Numbered from the stretch's first letter, positions 34,297 to 44,447 are shown. The stretch: 64,000 bases of DNA from Flavobacteriales bacterium (GCA_025210295.1 JAOASC010000015.1:1-64000), one strand, 5' to 3'. The notes: generated from the letters alone by a model not told the origin. Numbers and translations are program-made.

Positions 34297-34992
34297 TTAT
34301 GCTTTTGGTTTACGTTGTAACACCTCATCAATCATTCCATAATCTTTTGCTTCCTGTGAAGTCATCCAGTAATCTCTATCACTATCAGCCCATACATCAT
34401 CATACGGCTTTCCAGAATGATCTGAAATAATTGTATATAACTCTTTTTTCAATTTCTGAATCTCACGAGCTGTAATTTCAATATCAGAAGCTTGCCCTTG
34501 AGCACCTCCTAAAGGCTGGTGAATCATTACTCTTGAATGCTTTAACCCCGTTCTTTTTCCATCTGCTCCAGCACATAATAACACTGCCCCCATTGAAGCT
34601 GCCATTCCTGTACAAATTGTAGCGACATCTGGGCCAATATACTGCATCGTATCATAAATCCCCAAACCTGCATAAACCGATCCTCCAGGTGAGTTGATAT
34701 AGATCTGAATATCTTTCTTAGCATCAGTTGATTCTAAAAACAATAATTGTGCAGTAATGATATTCGCCACATAATCATCAATTCCAGTCCCTAAGAAAAT
34801 AATTCGATCTCTCATCAAACGAGAAAACACATCCATAATAGCTACATTCATTTGACGCTCCTCTATAATATTTGGAGTCATCCCTACTGGAGTTCTTCCC
34901 ATTGCTGAGATATAATCATCCATAACCATACTAGAAATACCTCTATGCTTTATTGCATACTTTCTAAATTCGTTTGTATCAAAATTGTTCAT
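34297..34992 (-). CDS. clpP: ATP-dependent Clp protease proteolytic subunit
   Basis: 231 residues. Serine protease of the ClpXP complex. The catalytic triad is Ser133 (GMAASMGAV), His158 (VMIHQPLGG) and an Asp in the C-terminal DSDRDYW region. An N-terminal extension of about 30 residues (MNNFDTNEFRKYAIKHRG) precedes the mature core, consistent with a propeptide as in other Bacteroidota ClpPs. YINSPGGSVYAGLGIYDTMQ and CAGADGKR are standard. Upstream lies a 282-bp AT-rich gap. Confidence 0.96.
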   Translation of the reverse strand: MNNFDTNEFRKYAIKHRGISSMVMDDYISAMGRTPVGMTPNIIEERQMNVAIMDVFSRLMRDRIIFLGTGIDDYVANIITAQLLFLESTDAKKDIQIYINSPGGSVYAGLGIYDTMQYIGPDVATICTGMAASMGAVLLCAGADGKRTGLKHSRVMIHQPLGGAQGQASDIEITAREIQKLKKELYTIISDHSGKPYDDVWADSDRDYWMTSQEAKDYGMIDEVLQRKPKA

Positions 34993-35274
34993 TCGTTTCG
35001 TTTTTATTGAACTCTAAAAGTAATCATTTTTTTTACACGCTTCCTATTAATTCTTGCTTTAGTTAAGTCTATTTTAGGAAAATTTCACATTCTTTTCAAT
35101 CATAAAAAAAACTATTCTGCTCAAAAAAAAGTAAGACCCAACACTTCTAACCCTCTAAAAAACAAACTAATAAAAAACAAACCATCATTTTTTTATGATA
35201 AGCTTTTCTTTTTTATTTATCCTTATGATGCGCTATCTTCACCTATATTTGTTACCAACTATAATAAATCAATC
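34993..35274. other. AT-rich divergent intergenic region
   Basis: It separates clpP (minus) from the PlsC-fusion gene (plus). No reading frame of note. No exact TTG-N19-TAnnTTTG was found on either strand, only A/T runs. Both promoters should lie here but cannot be placed. Confidence 0.5.
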
Positions 35275-37113
35275 ATGTTATACTTTTTCATACCTATAGT
35301 AATATATTTTGTTGTTTTTATTGTTTTTCCATACAAAACACTTCAAATAACATTAAGAACTATAGGTAAGGTTATCTTCAATAAAAAAAGAATTGGATAC
35401 ACCATTCCTAAATCTGGAGGAGCTCTCCTTATTGCTAATCATATTTCTCATTTAGATTTTATTTTGATAACCTTAGCTACTAAACGTAAAGTTTACTTTG
35501 TAATGTATGATAAAATTTATTATCACAAAGCTGTTCATTGGCTACTAAAACGTTTAAACATGATACCAATTGCTCCTACTCGCCCTGGAAGCTCTGATAA
35601 TAATTTAAAAACATTTAATGAAAGGTGTCATAAAATAATAAACAGCGGGAACATTGTTGTCATTTACCCCGAAGGAACGGTTTCAAGAAATGGCCACCTT
35701 TTAGAATTTAAAAGAGGGATGGAGTATATAGCTTCAGGTATTACAGCTCCCATAATTCCTCTACATGTATATGGAGCAAATGGTAGTCCATTCACTTTTT
35801 CTCTTCAAAAAAACGACTTCTTTAAATTCAAATTATCGAACTTAAGAAAACAAATTATCATTAATGTTGGTAAGCCACTTAGCAACACCACATCTGCATT
35901 TCAAGCTAGACAAAAAGTATTAGAATTAGCAGCTGAAAGTGCGTTTTATGCGCATTCAAATAAATACGAAAATTTTACTAATGCCATTTTTAAGCAAAAA
36001 AATAACGCGGTATTATTGATGAATCATTCCGCTCCTATTACAGCTAAGGAGCTTAAAATTAGCACTATTGAATTCGCTAAGCAACTTAAACAGATCGTTA
36101 AACAAAAAGGCGTTGCAGTAGTTTCTATGGAGGATGAGTTAAAACTAATCCAAACTGTTTTGGCCTTGAGTTATTTAGGAAAAAAAAGCATCTTAATTGA
36201 TCCCAATGACTTCAATAACTATCTGAGTGATTTAAAAAATAAATACAGTAATTGCATAACATTAACAGATAACCGTTCTATCATTGACGGTATTGATGTG
36301 AATACATTCAAATTAAAAACGTCTTTTAAAAGTAAGTTCATTGCACTCCTCCCCTACCTAATCTTTCGAATTACTAGGATGAAAAGAAAATCTGCCACCA
36401 GCTTTTCAATTGGGTTTAGAAACTTTAACAATGAAGAGCTAATCATAGACCAACTATCTTTAACAAACATTAATGCTTTTACAGAAAGCATTTCCAACAC
36501 ACACAATATAGCGCAATACGGTTTAACACTTAACCTAAAAAACACCTATTCTGCTATTGGTTTTTTAACTAAAATAGCGCTTCCTGTAATGAAAGGCCTT
36601 TCTGCTATTATTAATCATGATAGAAAGAGTATAGCCATTGCAAACACGTTAATAGGGGAACAAACTCAAATTGAAGCATTATACCAAAATACATTGCAAA
36701 AAAACTGGGAAAGCATTAAATACATTATTACCGACTATGACCTCAACAAAACAATTGTATCATTATTAGAAAATCAAAACACGAAAATATTTAAAGCTAC
36801 GGGAATAGAGGGAATTGTTGGCTTATTGAGTATCAACACTCCTAACTATAGAGGTAAAGATATCGCTGGGAAAGTGCTCAAACAAGACGGTAATATTCCC
36901 TCCACATTTGGCCGACCAGTTCAAGGAGTTGCTGTAAAAATCGTAGATCCTAATGACAAAACCAAAGAATTAGAAGCTAATGAAAAAGGGTTAGTTTTAG
37001 TAAAAGGTCCTCTAGTAATGCATCCTACACACAATACTCCCTTTACTTGGGTTGAGGTTAACTTAAGAGGTTACCTTAACCAAAAAGGATACTTACAACT
37101 ACTCGTCAATTAA
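35275..37113 (+). CDS. PlsC acyltransferase fused to a decayed acyl-activating domain (Aas-like)
   Basis: 612 residues. After one membrane span (about 4-22) the N-terminal PlsC domain has the HX4D motif in IANHISHLDFI (about 54-59), YPEGTVSRNGHLLEFKRG near 128 and APIIPLHVYG. The C-terminal 380 residues resemble the AMP-binding synthetase of Aas proteins: VSMEDELKLIQTVLALSYLGKKSILIDPND, then GIVGLLSINTPN and FGRPVQGVAVKIVDPNDKTKELEANEKGLVLVKGPLVM. The Ser/Thr/Gly-rich ATP-binding loop (SGTTGxPK type) is not visible, and the chain ends soon after the LVKGP motif with no C-terminal subdomain. The acyltransferase is likely active in phospholipid acylation; the synthetase part probably is not. 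Confidence 0.85.
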   Translation: MLYFFIPIVIYFVVFIVFPYKTLQITLRTIGKVIFNKKRIGYTIPKSGGALLIANHISHLDFILITLATKRKVYFVMYDKIYYHKAVHWLLKRLNMIPIAPTRPGSSDNNLKTFNERCHKIINSGNIVVIYPEGTVSRNGHLLEFKRGMEYIASGITAPIIPLHVYGANGSPFTFSLQKNDFFKFKLSNLRKQIIINVGKPLSNTTSAFQARQKVLELAAESAFYAHSNKYENFTNAIFKQKNNAVLLMNHSAPITAKELKISTIEFAKQLKQIVKQKGVAVVSMEDELKLIQTVLALSYLGKKSILIDPNDFNNYLSDLKNKYSNCITLTDNRSIIDGIDVNTFKLKTSFKSKFIALLPYLIFRITRMKRKSATSFSIGFRNFNNEELIIDQLSLTNINAFTESISNTHNIAQYGLTLNLKNTYSAIGFLTKIALPVMKGLSAIINHDRKSIAIANTLIGEQTQIEALYQNTLQKNWESIKYIITDYDLNKTIVSLLENQNTKIFKATGIEGIVGLLSINTPNYRGKDIAGKVLKQDGNIPSTFGRPVQGVAVKIVDPNDKTKELEANEKGLVLVKGPLVMHPTHNTPFTWVEVNLRGYLNQKGYLQLLVN

Positions 37114-37169
37114 CTTCCCTCAAGTACCACTCTACCTAACACTAGGTATTTGAATCGATCACAACATCG

Positions 37170-37202
37170 AATAGTTTTGTTTAAACATTAAGCAAAACTA
37201 TT
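37170..37202. terminator. Hairpin just upstream of the 37206 gene
   Basis: AATAGTTTTG (37170-37179) pairs with CAAAACTATT (37193-37202) around a 13-nt loop. It ends three bases before the ATG at 37206. It may end the PlsC-fusion transcript or form a leader hairpin that affects translation; the T-run is short. Confidence 0.4.
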
Positions 37203-37205
37203 TCT

Positions 37206-37664
37206 ATGTTAAAAAGAATCATATTGGCTTCATTCACCTTAAGTTCATGGGCTTTAATTGGACAAGAGGTTATTGCTCCAGCAGGAAATGCATTCAACAA
37301 TGGAGGCACTCATTTGTACTGGACCATAGGTGAAACAGTTGTTTCCACAGAGGACGACGGGAATAATATTATTACTCAAGGATTCCACCAACCACAAGTC
37401 ACAGTAAGTACTGTAGAAGAACAACTTACTACCACATTCTCCATTTTCCCTACCCCTGTGACTAATATTCTTACAATAAAAGCATCTAAGGCGAATCCAA
37501 ACACCACTGCTTTTATTTCTGATTTGAATGGTAAAAGCGTCCGATCATTTTTACTTACGGAATTAACAACACAACTTAATATTGAAGAACTATCATCGGG
37601 TATTTATCTTCTAACAATCAAGGAAGATGATACAATGAATACTTATAAAATCATAAAAAAATAA
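37206..37664 (+). CDS. Small secreted protein with type A T9SS sorting domain
   Basis: 152 residues. Signal peptide about 1-19 (ending LIGQ). A short beta-rich core (GGTHLYWTIGETVVSTEDDGNNIITQGFHQPQ) has the pattern commonly seen in small Bacteroidota secreted proteins before a sorting domain. The last 75 residues (FSIFPTPVTNILTI, LNIEELSSGIYLLTIKEDD, TYKIIKK) are a type A T9SS signal. It is followed after 6 bp by the beta-helix protein gene; the pair is probably one operon. Confidence 0.85.
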   Translation: MLKRIILASFTLSSWALIGQEVIAPAGNAFNNGGTHLYWTIGETVVSTEDDGNNIITQGFHQPQVTVSTVEEQLTTTFSIFPTPVTNILTIKASKANPNTTAFISDLNGKSVRSFLLTELTTQLNIEELSSGIYLLTIKEDDTMNTYKIIKK

Positions 37665-37670
37665 ATTTGT

Positions 37671-39173
37671 ATGAAAAAAATTATACTTTCACTTGCTTCA
37701 TTTTTTGCTTTTGGATTTTTTGCTTTTGGTCAGACACCACAAAAAATGCAATACCAAGCAGTAGCGAGAGATAACTCGGGAACAATAATCGCCAATCAAG
37801 CTGTCAATTTTAAAATAAGTATTGTATCTGGTTCTGCCAATGGAACTGTTGAATATACAGAAACACACAATGCCAACACCAATAACTTTGGACTTGTTAA
37901 TTTACAAATTGGTAGTGGGACAGTTGTTTCAGGTGCTATGAATACAATTAATTGGGATGCCGCTTCTCATTATGTAAAAATTGAAATGGATGCCAATGGA
38001 GGAAGTAATTACCAACTAATGGGAACGTCACAACTTTTATCTGTGCCTTATGCTCTTCATGCTAAAACAGCTGAAAATACTTTTAGTGGAGACTATAATG
38101 ATTTAACGAACCAACCAACTTTATTAACCTCACCAGATGATGCAGATGCTGATCCTACTAATGAAATTCAAACATTGTCTATTAGCGGTTCAGATTTAAC
38201 ATTGAGCAATGGTGGAGGCACAATTACACTTCCAATGTCAGGAGGCAACAATGGCATAATCACTATTGACAATACCAACTTCAATACAGTTACTACTGGA
38301 ATAGACGACATTGTAAACATACAAGGAACAATTAACCTAACCTCTAATTACAACAAGTTAAATTATGAGGGGATGTCAATATCAGGAGGTCAATTTATAG
38401 GAACAGGAACTGAAGAAATTAGCTTTCAAGACATTAGTGTCATTAAAGGCGTAAAATTTGAAAATGTGACCATTGATGCCGCTGAACAAACCGTTTTTAT
38501 TGGCTGTAGTTTTACCAACATTTCCGATTTTGGTTTTAATGCAACATTTAACGGATGCTATTTTAACAACTGTAATGTGGGAAGTACTGGAGCTATTGGT
38601 TACATCACCAATAGTGAAATCAACAACTGCGATATCAATAGAGTAGTTTCAATTGCCAACTCAAAAATCAGAGATTCAAAGATTGGAGGAGACTTTAATT
38701 CTTCTACGTTTTATTCGGTAGGTAATCTTGTTGGAAACACAATTGACGATACTGAAGTGCACTCAAAAAGTGGAAACTTTACAGGAAACAGCTGTGACGA
38801 TTTTGTTTTATACCTCTATGAGGGAGGGAAACATTCTATTACAGGAAATAGTTTTGACGATGTCTATACTTTAACAGGAGGAAGCAGTCATATTGTTATT
38901 AACATGGCTGGAAGCGCTTTAACAGACATCCATATTTCTGGCAACTCATTTTTTGACACAGGAGCTTCTCCATACATTAGCCTTACAGGAAATTTTACAG
39001 GATCATATAATTTGGTTAAAATTTCTGATAATTCTTTTGTTAGAGGTTCAAATGCCATTACAGACGCTAGCGCTAACGTTCGATTAGTGGTAACAGAAAA
39101 CGCTTTAAGAAATGTTAGTTTAGGAGTATCCAATGGAGGAACAACTATCGTAAGAGATAACGATTCATTTTAA
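37671..39173 (+). CDS. Secreted parallel beta-helix protein
   Basis: 500 residues. Signal peptide about 1-20 (ending FAFGQ). Residues 21-135 (TPQKMQYQAVARDNSGTII, YVKIEMDANGGSNYQLMGTSQLLSVPYALHAKTAE) form the N-terminal domain typical of many Bacteroidota secreted proteins, often annotated as tail-fibre-like. From about 190 onward the chain consists of short repeats rich in N-S-x-F/I-x-x-C and G-N-S/T-F-D-D (for example GNTIDDTEV, GNSFDDVYT, GNSFFDTGA), the pattern of a right-handed beta-helix. No T9SS domain is visible at its C-terminus, unlike its operon partner. Ligand or enzymatic activity is unknown. Confidence 0.8.
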   Translation: MKKIILSLASFFAFGFFAFGQTPQKMQYQAVARDNSGTIIANQAVNFKISIVSGSANGTVEYTETHNANTNNFGLVNLQIGSGTVVSGAMNTINWDAASHYVKIEMDANGGSNYQLMGTSQLLSVPYALHAKTAENTFSGDYNDLTNQPTLLTSPDDADADPTNEIQTLSISGSDLTLSNGGGTITLPMSGGNNGIITIDNTNFNTVTTGIDDIVNIQGTINLTSNYNKLNYEGMSISGGQFIGTGTEEISFQDISVIKGVKFENVTIDAAEQTVFIGCSFTNISDFGFNATFNGCYFNNCNVGSTGAIGYITNSEINNCDINRVVSIANSKIRDSKIGGDFNSSTFYSVGNLVGNTIDDTEVHSKSGNFTGNSCDDFVLYLYEGGKHSITGNSFDDVYTLTGGSSHIVINMAGSALTDIHISGNSFFDTGASPYISLTGNFTGSYNLVKISDNSFVRGSNAITDASANVRLVVTENALRNVSLGVSNGGTTIVRDNDSF

Positions 39174-39207
39174 TTCCCCCAAAATTGAGGATTGAGGCGA
39201 GTGATTA

Positions 39208-39239
39208 GAGCTGCTTACATATAGTAAGCAGCTTTTTTT
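39208..39239 (+). terminator. Intrinsic terminator before dnaK
   Basis: GCTGCTTAC (39210-39218) with GTAAGCAGC (39224-39232), then T7. It ends the 37206/37671 operon. Confidence 0.88.
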
Positions 39240-39338
39240 ATGTCTTTTTTTCAGTATTATAGTTATTTAGATGTATAGCAACTGTCGCTTTGTCAGAGAA
39301 AATAAGAAAAATGGCATATAATTTTCTTTTTTTTTAGA

Positions 39339-39353
39339 TGGCACAAGAATTGA
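39339..39353 (+). promoter_or_regulatory. Sigma54-like motif upstream of dnaK
   Basis: TGGCAC-AAGAA-TTGA matches the -24/-12 consensus TGGCAC-N5-TTGC in spacing, with the final C replaced by A. It lies 52 bp before the dnaK ATG. A sigma70-style TATAAT is also present slightly upstream, so the assignment is tentative. Confidence 0.3.
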
Positions 39354-39405
39354 CTAAAGAGAAAATGAAAACAAAAAAATAACGAACTAATTAATATATC
39401 GTAAA

Positions 39406-41298
39406 ATGGGAAAAATAATAGGTATCGATTTAGGAACAACCAACTCATGTGTTTCTGTAATGGAAGGAAACGAGCCAGTTGTTATTGAAAATGCTGAAGG
39501 AAAAAGAACTACTCCTTCAATTGTAGCTTTTATAGAAGGTGGAGAACGTAAAGTTGGTGATCCAGCAAAACGTCAAGCAATTGTTAACCCAACAAAAACA
39601 ATTTCTTCTATTAAAAGATTTATGGGAAATTCATTCTCAGAAGTTTCTGAAGAAATAGGTAGAGTTCCTTATAAAGTAGTTAAAGGAGATAACAACACTC
39701 CAAGAGTAGATATTGATGGTAGATTATATACTCCACAAGAAATTTCTGCGATGGTACTTCAAAAAATGAAGAAAACTGCAGAAGATTACTTAGGTCAAGA
39801 AGTATCTGAGGCAGTAATTACTGTGCCTGCATACTTTAACGATTCACAAAGACAAGCGACTAAAGAAGCTGGTGAAATTGCTGGATTACAAGTAAAAAGA
39901 ATCATCAATGAGCCTACCGCTGCTGCATTAGCATACGGAATGGATAAAAAAGGTGTTGATCAAAAAATTGTAGTATTCGATTTTGGAGGTGGAACACATG
40001 ATGTATCTATCCTTGAATTAGGAGATGGTGTATTTGAAGTATTGTCTACAGATGGAGACACTCACTTAGGAGGAGACGATGTAGATGACAAAATCATTAA
40101 CTGGTTAGCTGATGAATTTAAAAAAGATGAAGGGTTAGACTTAAGAGAAGACCCAATGGCATTACAGCGTTTAAAAGAAGCTGCTGAAAAAGCTAAAATT
40201 GAGTTATCAAGTACAACTTCAACTGAAATAAACTTGCCATACATTATGCCAGTAAATGGTGTTCCAAAACACTTGGTAAGAACATTAACTAGAGCTAAGT
40301 TTGAGCAACTAATTGACGATTTAATTAAAAGAACTATTGAGCCTTGTAAATCTGCCTTACAAAATGCAGGATTAAACACAAGCGATATTGATGAAATTAT
40401 CTTAGTAGGTGGATCTACTCGTATTCCTGCTATTCAAGAAGCAGTTGAGAAATTCTTTGGAAAAGCTCCATCAAAAGGAGTTAACCCAGATGAAGTTGTT
40501 TCTTTAGGTGCAGCTATTCAAGGAGGGGTATTAACAGGAGAAGTTAAAGATGTATTGTTATTAGATGTTACACCATTATCTTTAGGTATTGAGACAATGG
40601 GAGGTGTAATGACTAAATTAATTGATGCTAACACAACTATTCCTACTCAAAAATCTCAAGTTTTCTCTACAGCTGTAGATAACCAACCATCTGTAGAAAT
40701 CCATGTATTACAAGGAGAGCGCTCAATGGCCGCTGATAATAGAACAATTGGTAAATTCCACTTAGATGGATTACCTCCAGCGCAAAGAGGAGTTCCTCAA
40801 ATTGAAGTAGCTTTCGATATTGACGCTAACGGTATCATTACTGTAAAAGCTACAGATAAAGCTACTGGTAAAGCGCAAGATATTAGAATTGAAGCTTCAT
40901 CTGGACTAAGTGAAGAAGAAATAGAAAAAATGCGTCAAGAAGCTGAAGCTAATGCAGATGCTGATAAAAAGAAGAAAGAAGAAATTGACACCTTAAATCA
41001 AGCGGATAGCTTAATCTTCCAAGTTGAAAAGCAACTAAAAGAAAATGGTGATAAATTACCTGCTGACAAGAAAACAGAAATTGAAGAGGCGTTAAAAGAG
41101 TTAAGAATGGCTCACGCTTCTAAAAATGTAGAGCAAGTAACCCCAGCTATGGATAAATTAAATCAAATTTTCCAAGCTGCAAGCCAAGACATGTATGGAG
41201 GAGCTCAAGGACAACCTGAAGGACAAGCTCAACCAGGAGGAGATGCAAATAACGGAGGAGACGAAGAAGTAACTGACGTTGATTTTGAAGAAGTTTAA
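39406..41298 (+). CDS. dnaK: Molecular chaperone DnaK (Hsp70)
   Basis: 630 residues. ATP-dependent folding chaperone. The nucleotide-binding domain starts [16 protein letters not shown] and has [40 protein letters not shown] and [11 protein letters not shown]; the substrate-binding domain starts [20 protein letters not shown]. The C-terminal lid ends in a Gly/Gln-rich linker and the conserved [11 protein letters not shown]. Full length. No grpE or dnaJ is adjacent, so dnaK stands alone here with its own terminator. Confidence 0.98.
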   Translation: MGKIIGIDLGTTNSCVSVMEGNEPVVIENAEGKRTTPSIVAFIEGGERKVGDPAKRQAIVNPTKTISSIKRFMGNSFSEVSEEIGRVPYKVVKGDNNTPRVDIDGRLYTPQEISAMVLQKMKKTAEDYLGQEVSEAVITVPAYFNDSQRQATKEAGEIAGLQVKRIINEPTAAALAYGMDKKGVDQKIVVFDFGGGTHDVSILELGDGVFEVLSTDGDTHLGGDDVDDKIINWLADEFKKDEGLDLREDPMALQRLKEAAEKAKIELSSTTSTEINLPYIMPVNGVPKHLVRTLTRAKFEQLIDDLIKRTIEPCKSALQNAGLNTSDIDEIILVGGSTRIPAIQEAVEKFFGKAPSKGVNPDEVVSLGAAIQGGVLTGEVKDVLLLDVTPLSLGIETMGGVMTKLIDANTTIPTQKSQVFSTAVDNQPSVEIHVLQGERSMAADNRTIGKFHLDGLPPAQRGVPQIEVAFDIDANGIITVKATDKATGKAQDIRIEASSGLSEEEIEKMRQEAEANADADKKKKEEIDTLNQADSLIFQVEKQLKENGDKLPADKKTEIEEALKELRMAHASKNVEQVTPAMDKLNQIFQAASQDMYGGAQGQPEGQAQPGGDANNGGDEEVTDVDFEEV

Positions 41299-41316
41299 TC
41301 AAACTTAACTTAAAAA

Positions 41317-41351
41317 TAAAAACACCTTTTGAATTCAAAAGGTGTTTTTTT
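41317..41351 (+). terminator. dnaK terminator
   Basis: Perfect palindrome around GAATTC: AACACCTTTT (41321-41330) and AAAAGGTGTT (41337-41346), extended by A- and T-runs. Confidence 0.9.
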
Positions 41352-41490
41352 ATGCCCAAAAATAAGTTCCCTATCAAAAAATAAACCTTCCCTACTTGAC
41401 TTTTTAATTATTATATTTTAGATTTATACTAGCTGAATTTAAAAAAAAACTCGCTAGATTTTATTGTTTCACCCCATCAACCCCTACAAA

Positions 41491-42696
41491 ATGATTATCC
41501 CCCAAAAGCACCCCAATGAAAAGCTAAGGCTTGATTACCTTAGATCTCTCAACATTTTAGATACACTTCCTGAATCTGATTATGATAACTTAACACAAAT
41601 CGCTTCACAAATTTGTGGTACCCCTATATCTTTAGTTAGTTTAGTAGATGACAACCGTCAATGGTTCAAGTCTAAATTTGGAATAGAAGCTGAAGAGACT
41701 CCTAGAGACTTTGCTTTTTGTTCACATACGATCAATGAAAATGCCCCCATTTTTATTGTTGAAGACGCGACTAAAGATGTACGATTTCACGACAATCCCC
41801 TAGTAGTGGGAGCACCACATGTTACATTTTATGCTGGAGTTCCTTTAACTGATAGCAACGACTTACCAATAGGCACTTTATGTGTAATCGATAAAGAGCC
41901 TAGACACCTAACTCAATATCAAAAGGATTCCCTCATAGCTCTTGCCAAACAAGTTGTTAATCTACTTATACTGAGAAGGCAAAACATCACATTAACCAAA
42001 ACATTGATTACACTCCAACAAAAAAATAAAGAGCTTGAGAACTTTTCAACGATTGCTGCACATGATTTAAAATCTCCATTAGTAGGTATTACAAGCGTTT
42101 CAAAATTACTTGCAGAATCCTACCATTCACAAATAGACGCTGATGGACAGCACATGCTTAATCTTCTTGCACAATCTTCAAAAAAATTAGCCAATATGAT
42201 TGATAGTCTCTTGACTTATAGTAGAGCTAGTGCTATCAATCAAAAAAAGAAAAAAGATATTACTATTGATGAACTAAAAGAAGGGATTACTGCCTTATTT
42301 AAATGTCATGAAAAATTTGAGTTAACATTTGTTACCAATGAGGTAAAAAAACTACAAATTAACCCAACTATTCTAAATCAAATTATCGTGAATCTGGTCT
42401 CCAATGCCATCAAATACAATGATAAGCCTATTACCTCTATTGAAATAGGGATTGATGAATCTGCTCACTATTATGAGTTCTATGTTCAGGATAACGGTCC
42501 TGGAATTATGGAGAAAGACCTTGACAAAATCTTTATGATGTTTGAAACAGCTGCTACTCAAGATAAATATGGAAACCAGGGAAATGGAATTGGTTTAGCC
42601 ATTGTCAAAAAATTAGTGGAACGAAATGGCGAAAAAGTAAGGGTCAGTTCAAAAATAGGAACAGGCACAAAATTCTCATTCAATCTAAAAAAATAA
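41491..42696 (+). CDS. Soluble GAF-domain histidine kinase
   Basis: 401 residues from the ATG at 41491; a longer frame opens at a TTG at 41464. No membrane span. The GAF domain (about 20-165) has the typical LDTLPESDYDNLTQIASQICGTPISLVSLVD, FAFCSHTI and GVPLTDSNDLPIGTLCVID motifs. A coiled segment leads to HisKA with His191 in IAAHDLKSPLVGI. HATPase: N-box IVNLVSNAIKYN and DNGPGI (334-339), GNGIGLAIVKKLVERNGEKV. Cytoplasmic sensing of a small ligand or redox state is likely. There is no adjacent response regulator; the next gene starts 14 bp on but encodes a secreted protein. Confidence 0.93.
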   Translation: MIIPQKHPNEKLRLDYLRSLNILDTLPESDYDNLTQIASQICGTPISLVSLVDDNRQWFKSKFGIEAEETPRDFAFCSHTINENAPIFIVEDATKDVRFHDNPLVVGAPHVTFYAGVPLTDSNDLPIGTLCVIDKEPRHLTQYQKDSLIALAKQVVNLLILRRQNITLTKTLITLQQKNKELENFSTIAAHDLKSPLVGITSVSKLLAESYHSQIDADGQHMLNLLAQSSKKLANMIDSLLTYSRASAINQKKKKDITIDELKEGITALFKCHEKFELTFVTNEVKKLQINPTILNQIIVNLVSNAIKYNDKPITSIEIGIDESAHYYEFYVQDNGPGIMEKDLDKIFMMFETAATQDKYGNQGNGIGLAIVKKLVERNGEKVRVSSKIGTGTKFSFNLKK

Positions 42697-42710
42697 AAAA
42701 CACATCAATT

Positions 42711-44447
42711 ATGAAACACCTTTTTGTATCTTTTCTTTACTTCTTTTTATCCTACATTTATGGTCAAACTCCCATCCACGTATCCCAATTTGGGGCTGTT
42801 GGTGATGGTACAACAAATGATTATACTGCAATACAAGCTGCAATTGATAGTGCTGCTCAAACGGGATCTAAAGTCCTTTTTTCAGCCAAAACATACGCTA
42901 TAGACAACACCTTAAAACTGTATGGTGGAGTAAACCTTATTGGAGAAGGAAAGGGTGCAACAGCTACCTCTACTCCATTTAACGGTACAGTAATCAAAAA
43001 CATAGGTACTAAGTTGACTGTAAAAATTACTGGACATAATGCGGGTCTACACAACTTAACAATCTATGATACCGACAACGCAGGAGCTGCTGGAGGGGTT
43101 AAAATAATAGCTAACAACAGTGACATTGAAAGCATTATTCTTAAGAGCGTTTTAATCTTTGGCTTCACAGATACTTTTGCACTTAAACTAAAAGCCAAAA
43201 ATGGAGGCGGAATTAGTTATTGCTCATTCTACGACCTAAGAATTAGACATGCGAAAATCGGAATACATATTGACGAAGATGAATCTTCTTATGTTAATTC
43301 AAACTCTTTCTACCATGGAGCAATTTCTGGTGGAGGTTTTGATTATTGTTTTCTAGCTGAGGGGGGGAATAACAACATTATTAATGCTATGATTATGGAG
43401 CCTTACACTTCTATTAAAGGACACTTTGTCGTTAAAGCGGGCGAAGTTATAGGAAATGACATCAGAATTGAGGGCGCTCAACAACCACAGCATGTGCCTT
43501 TAGTCGAATTTAAAGCAGGAACCAAAAATTCTATTCTAAATGGAACTTACTCAGGTGGCCTAACGATAGACAATGGCGATAATACTATTTTATTTAAAAG
43601 TGGGAAATCTCTAGGATACCACAACCCTAATTCCAATCTTTTTATTAATTCTAGCTTAAAAGGAACTGCAAACAATACCATTCCATATTGGGAAATTGGA
43701 AACACTGCCATAGTCGTCAAAGAAGTTGCTGATGAAATTTATACCAATCAGGAAGTCATTGAACTAACTATTCCACCAGGAATCACTTCCTATTTAAGAC
43801 CTTCTCCAACGTTTTTACCTAAAGTACTTTCTAATTCAAAATATGAAACGGTTAATTTTGGAGCATTTATAAAAACCGATAAAAGCGATATTATCACTAC
43901 GATCTGTAAAGCTCCATCAGGAACCGCTACAAGCCTTTACCACCCTGGAAATGACCAATGGCAACTTATTGGTATGACTAGTGCAATATCTGCTACAATC
44001 CCATATGATCCTAAGTTTTATATTGATAATTCTAGTTCTTCTGACTCTACAAAAATATACCTGACCTCCCCAACGCTTAACTTTGGCATTACTCCTCCAA
44101 AAATTGAAGCAGCACCAATAACTACTTCTGGAGGAATTTTAAATGGTACATTAAGTAATAGTATAACTGCTGTTAGCACACCTACTAGTACATTTTTAAC
44201 TTTACCTAATTCAGGTAATATTTTTGAGGTTAATGGAACAAATACTATAGCTAGAATCAACCATTTATCCAATGATCGAATGCCTAAAGGAACCGTTATT
44301 ACCCTTTTATTCAATAATGCAGGAACAAGTCTTGTTAATGGTGCTTATATTAAATTACTTACTGGTTATACATCAACACTAAATAGTTCAATCACACTCA
44401 TTTCAAATGGAGATGGAACGTGGAGAGAAATGAACAGAAACCTCTAA
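42711..44447 (+). CDS. Secreted pectate-lyase-superfamily beta-helix protein
   Basis: 578 residues. Signal peptide about 1-19 (ending YIYGQ). The N-terminal motif VSQFGAVGDGTTNDYTAIQAAIDSA is the hallmark of the Pectate_lyase_3 / GH28-like beta-helix superfamily, followed by helical coils such as GGVNLIGEGKG and AGLHNLTIYDTDNAGAAGGVKI. The C-terminal 150 residues are Ser/Thr-rich and no T9SS domain is evident. Many members are phage tail-spike-like or polysaccharide lyases. Which polysaccharide, if any, cannot be said. It starts 14 bp after the histidine kinase. Confidence 0.8.
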   Translation: MKHLFVSFLYFFLSYIYGQTPIHVSQFGAVGDGTTNDYTAIQAAIDSAAQTGSKVLFSAKTYAIDNTLKLYGGVNLIGEGKGATATSTPFNGTVIKNIGTKLTVKITGHNAGLHNLTIYDTDNAGAAGGVKIIANNSDIESIILKSVLIFGFTDTFALKLKAKNGGGISYCSFYDLRIRHAKIGIHIDEDESSYVNSNSFYHGAISGGGFDYCFLAEGGNNNIINAMIMEPYTSIKGHFVVKAGEVIGNDIRIEGAQQPQHVPLVEFKAGTKNSILNGTYSGGLTIDNGDNTILFKSGKSLGYHNPNSNLFINSSLKGTANNTIPYWEIGNTAIVVKEVADEIYTNQEVIELTIPPGITSYLRPSPTFLPKVLSNSKYETVNFGAFIKTDKSDIITTICKAPSGTATSLYHPGNDQWQLIGMTSAISATIPYDPKFYIDNSSSSDSTKIYLTSPTLNFGITPPKIEAAPITTSGGILNGTLSNSITAVSTPTSTFLTLPNSGNIFEVNGTNTIARINHLSNDRMPKGTVITLLFNNAGTSLVNGAYIKLLTGYTSTLNSSITLISNGDGTWREMNRNL

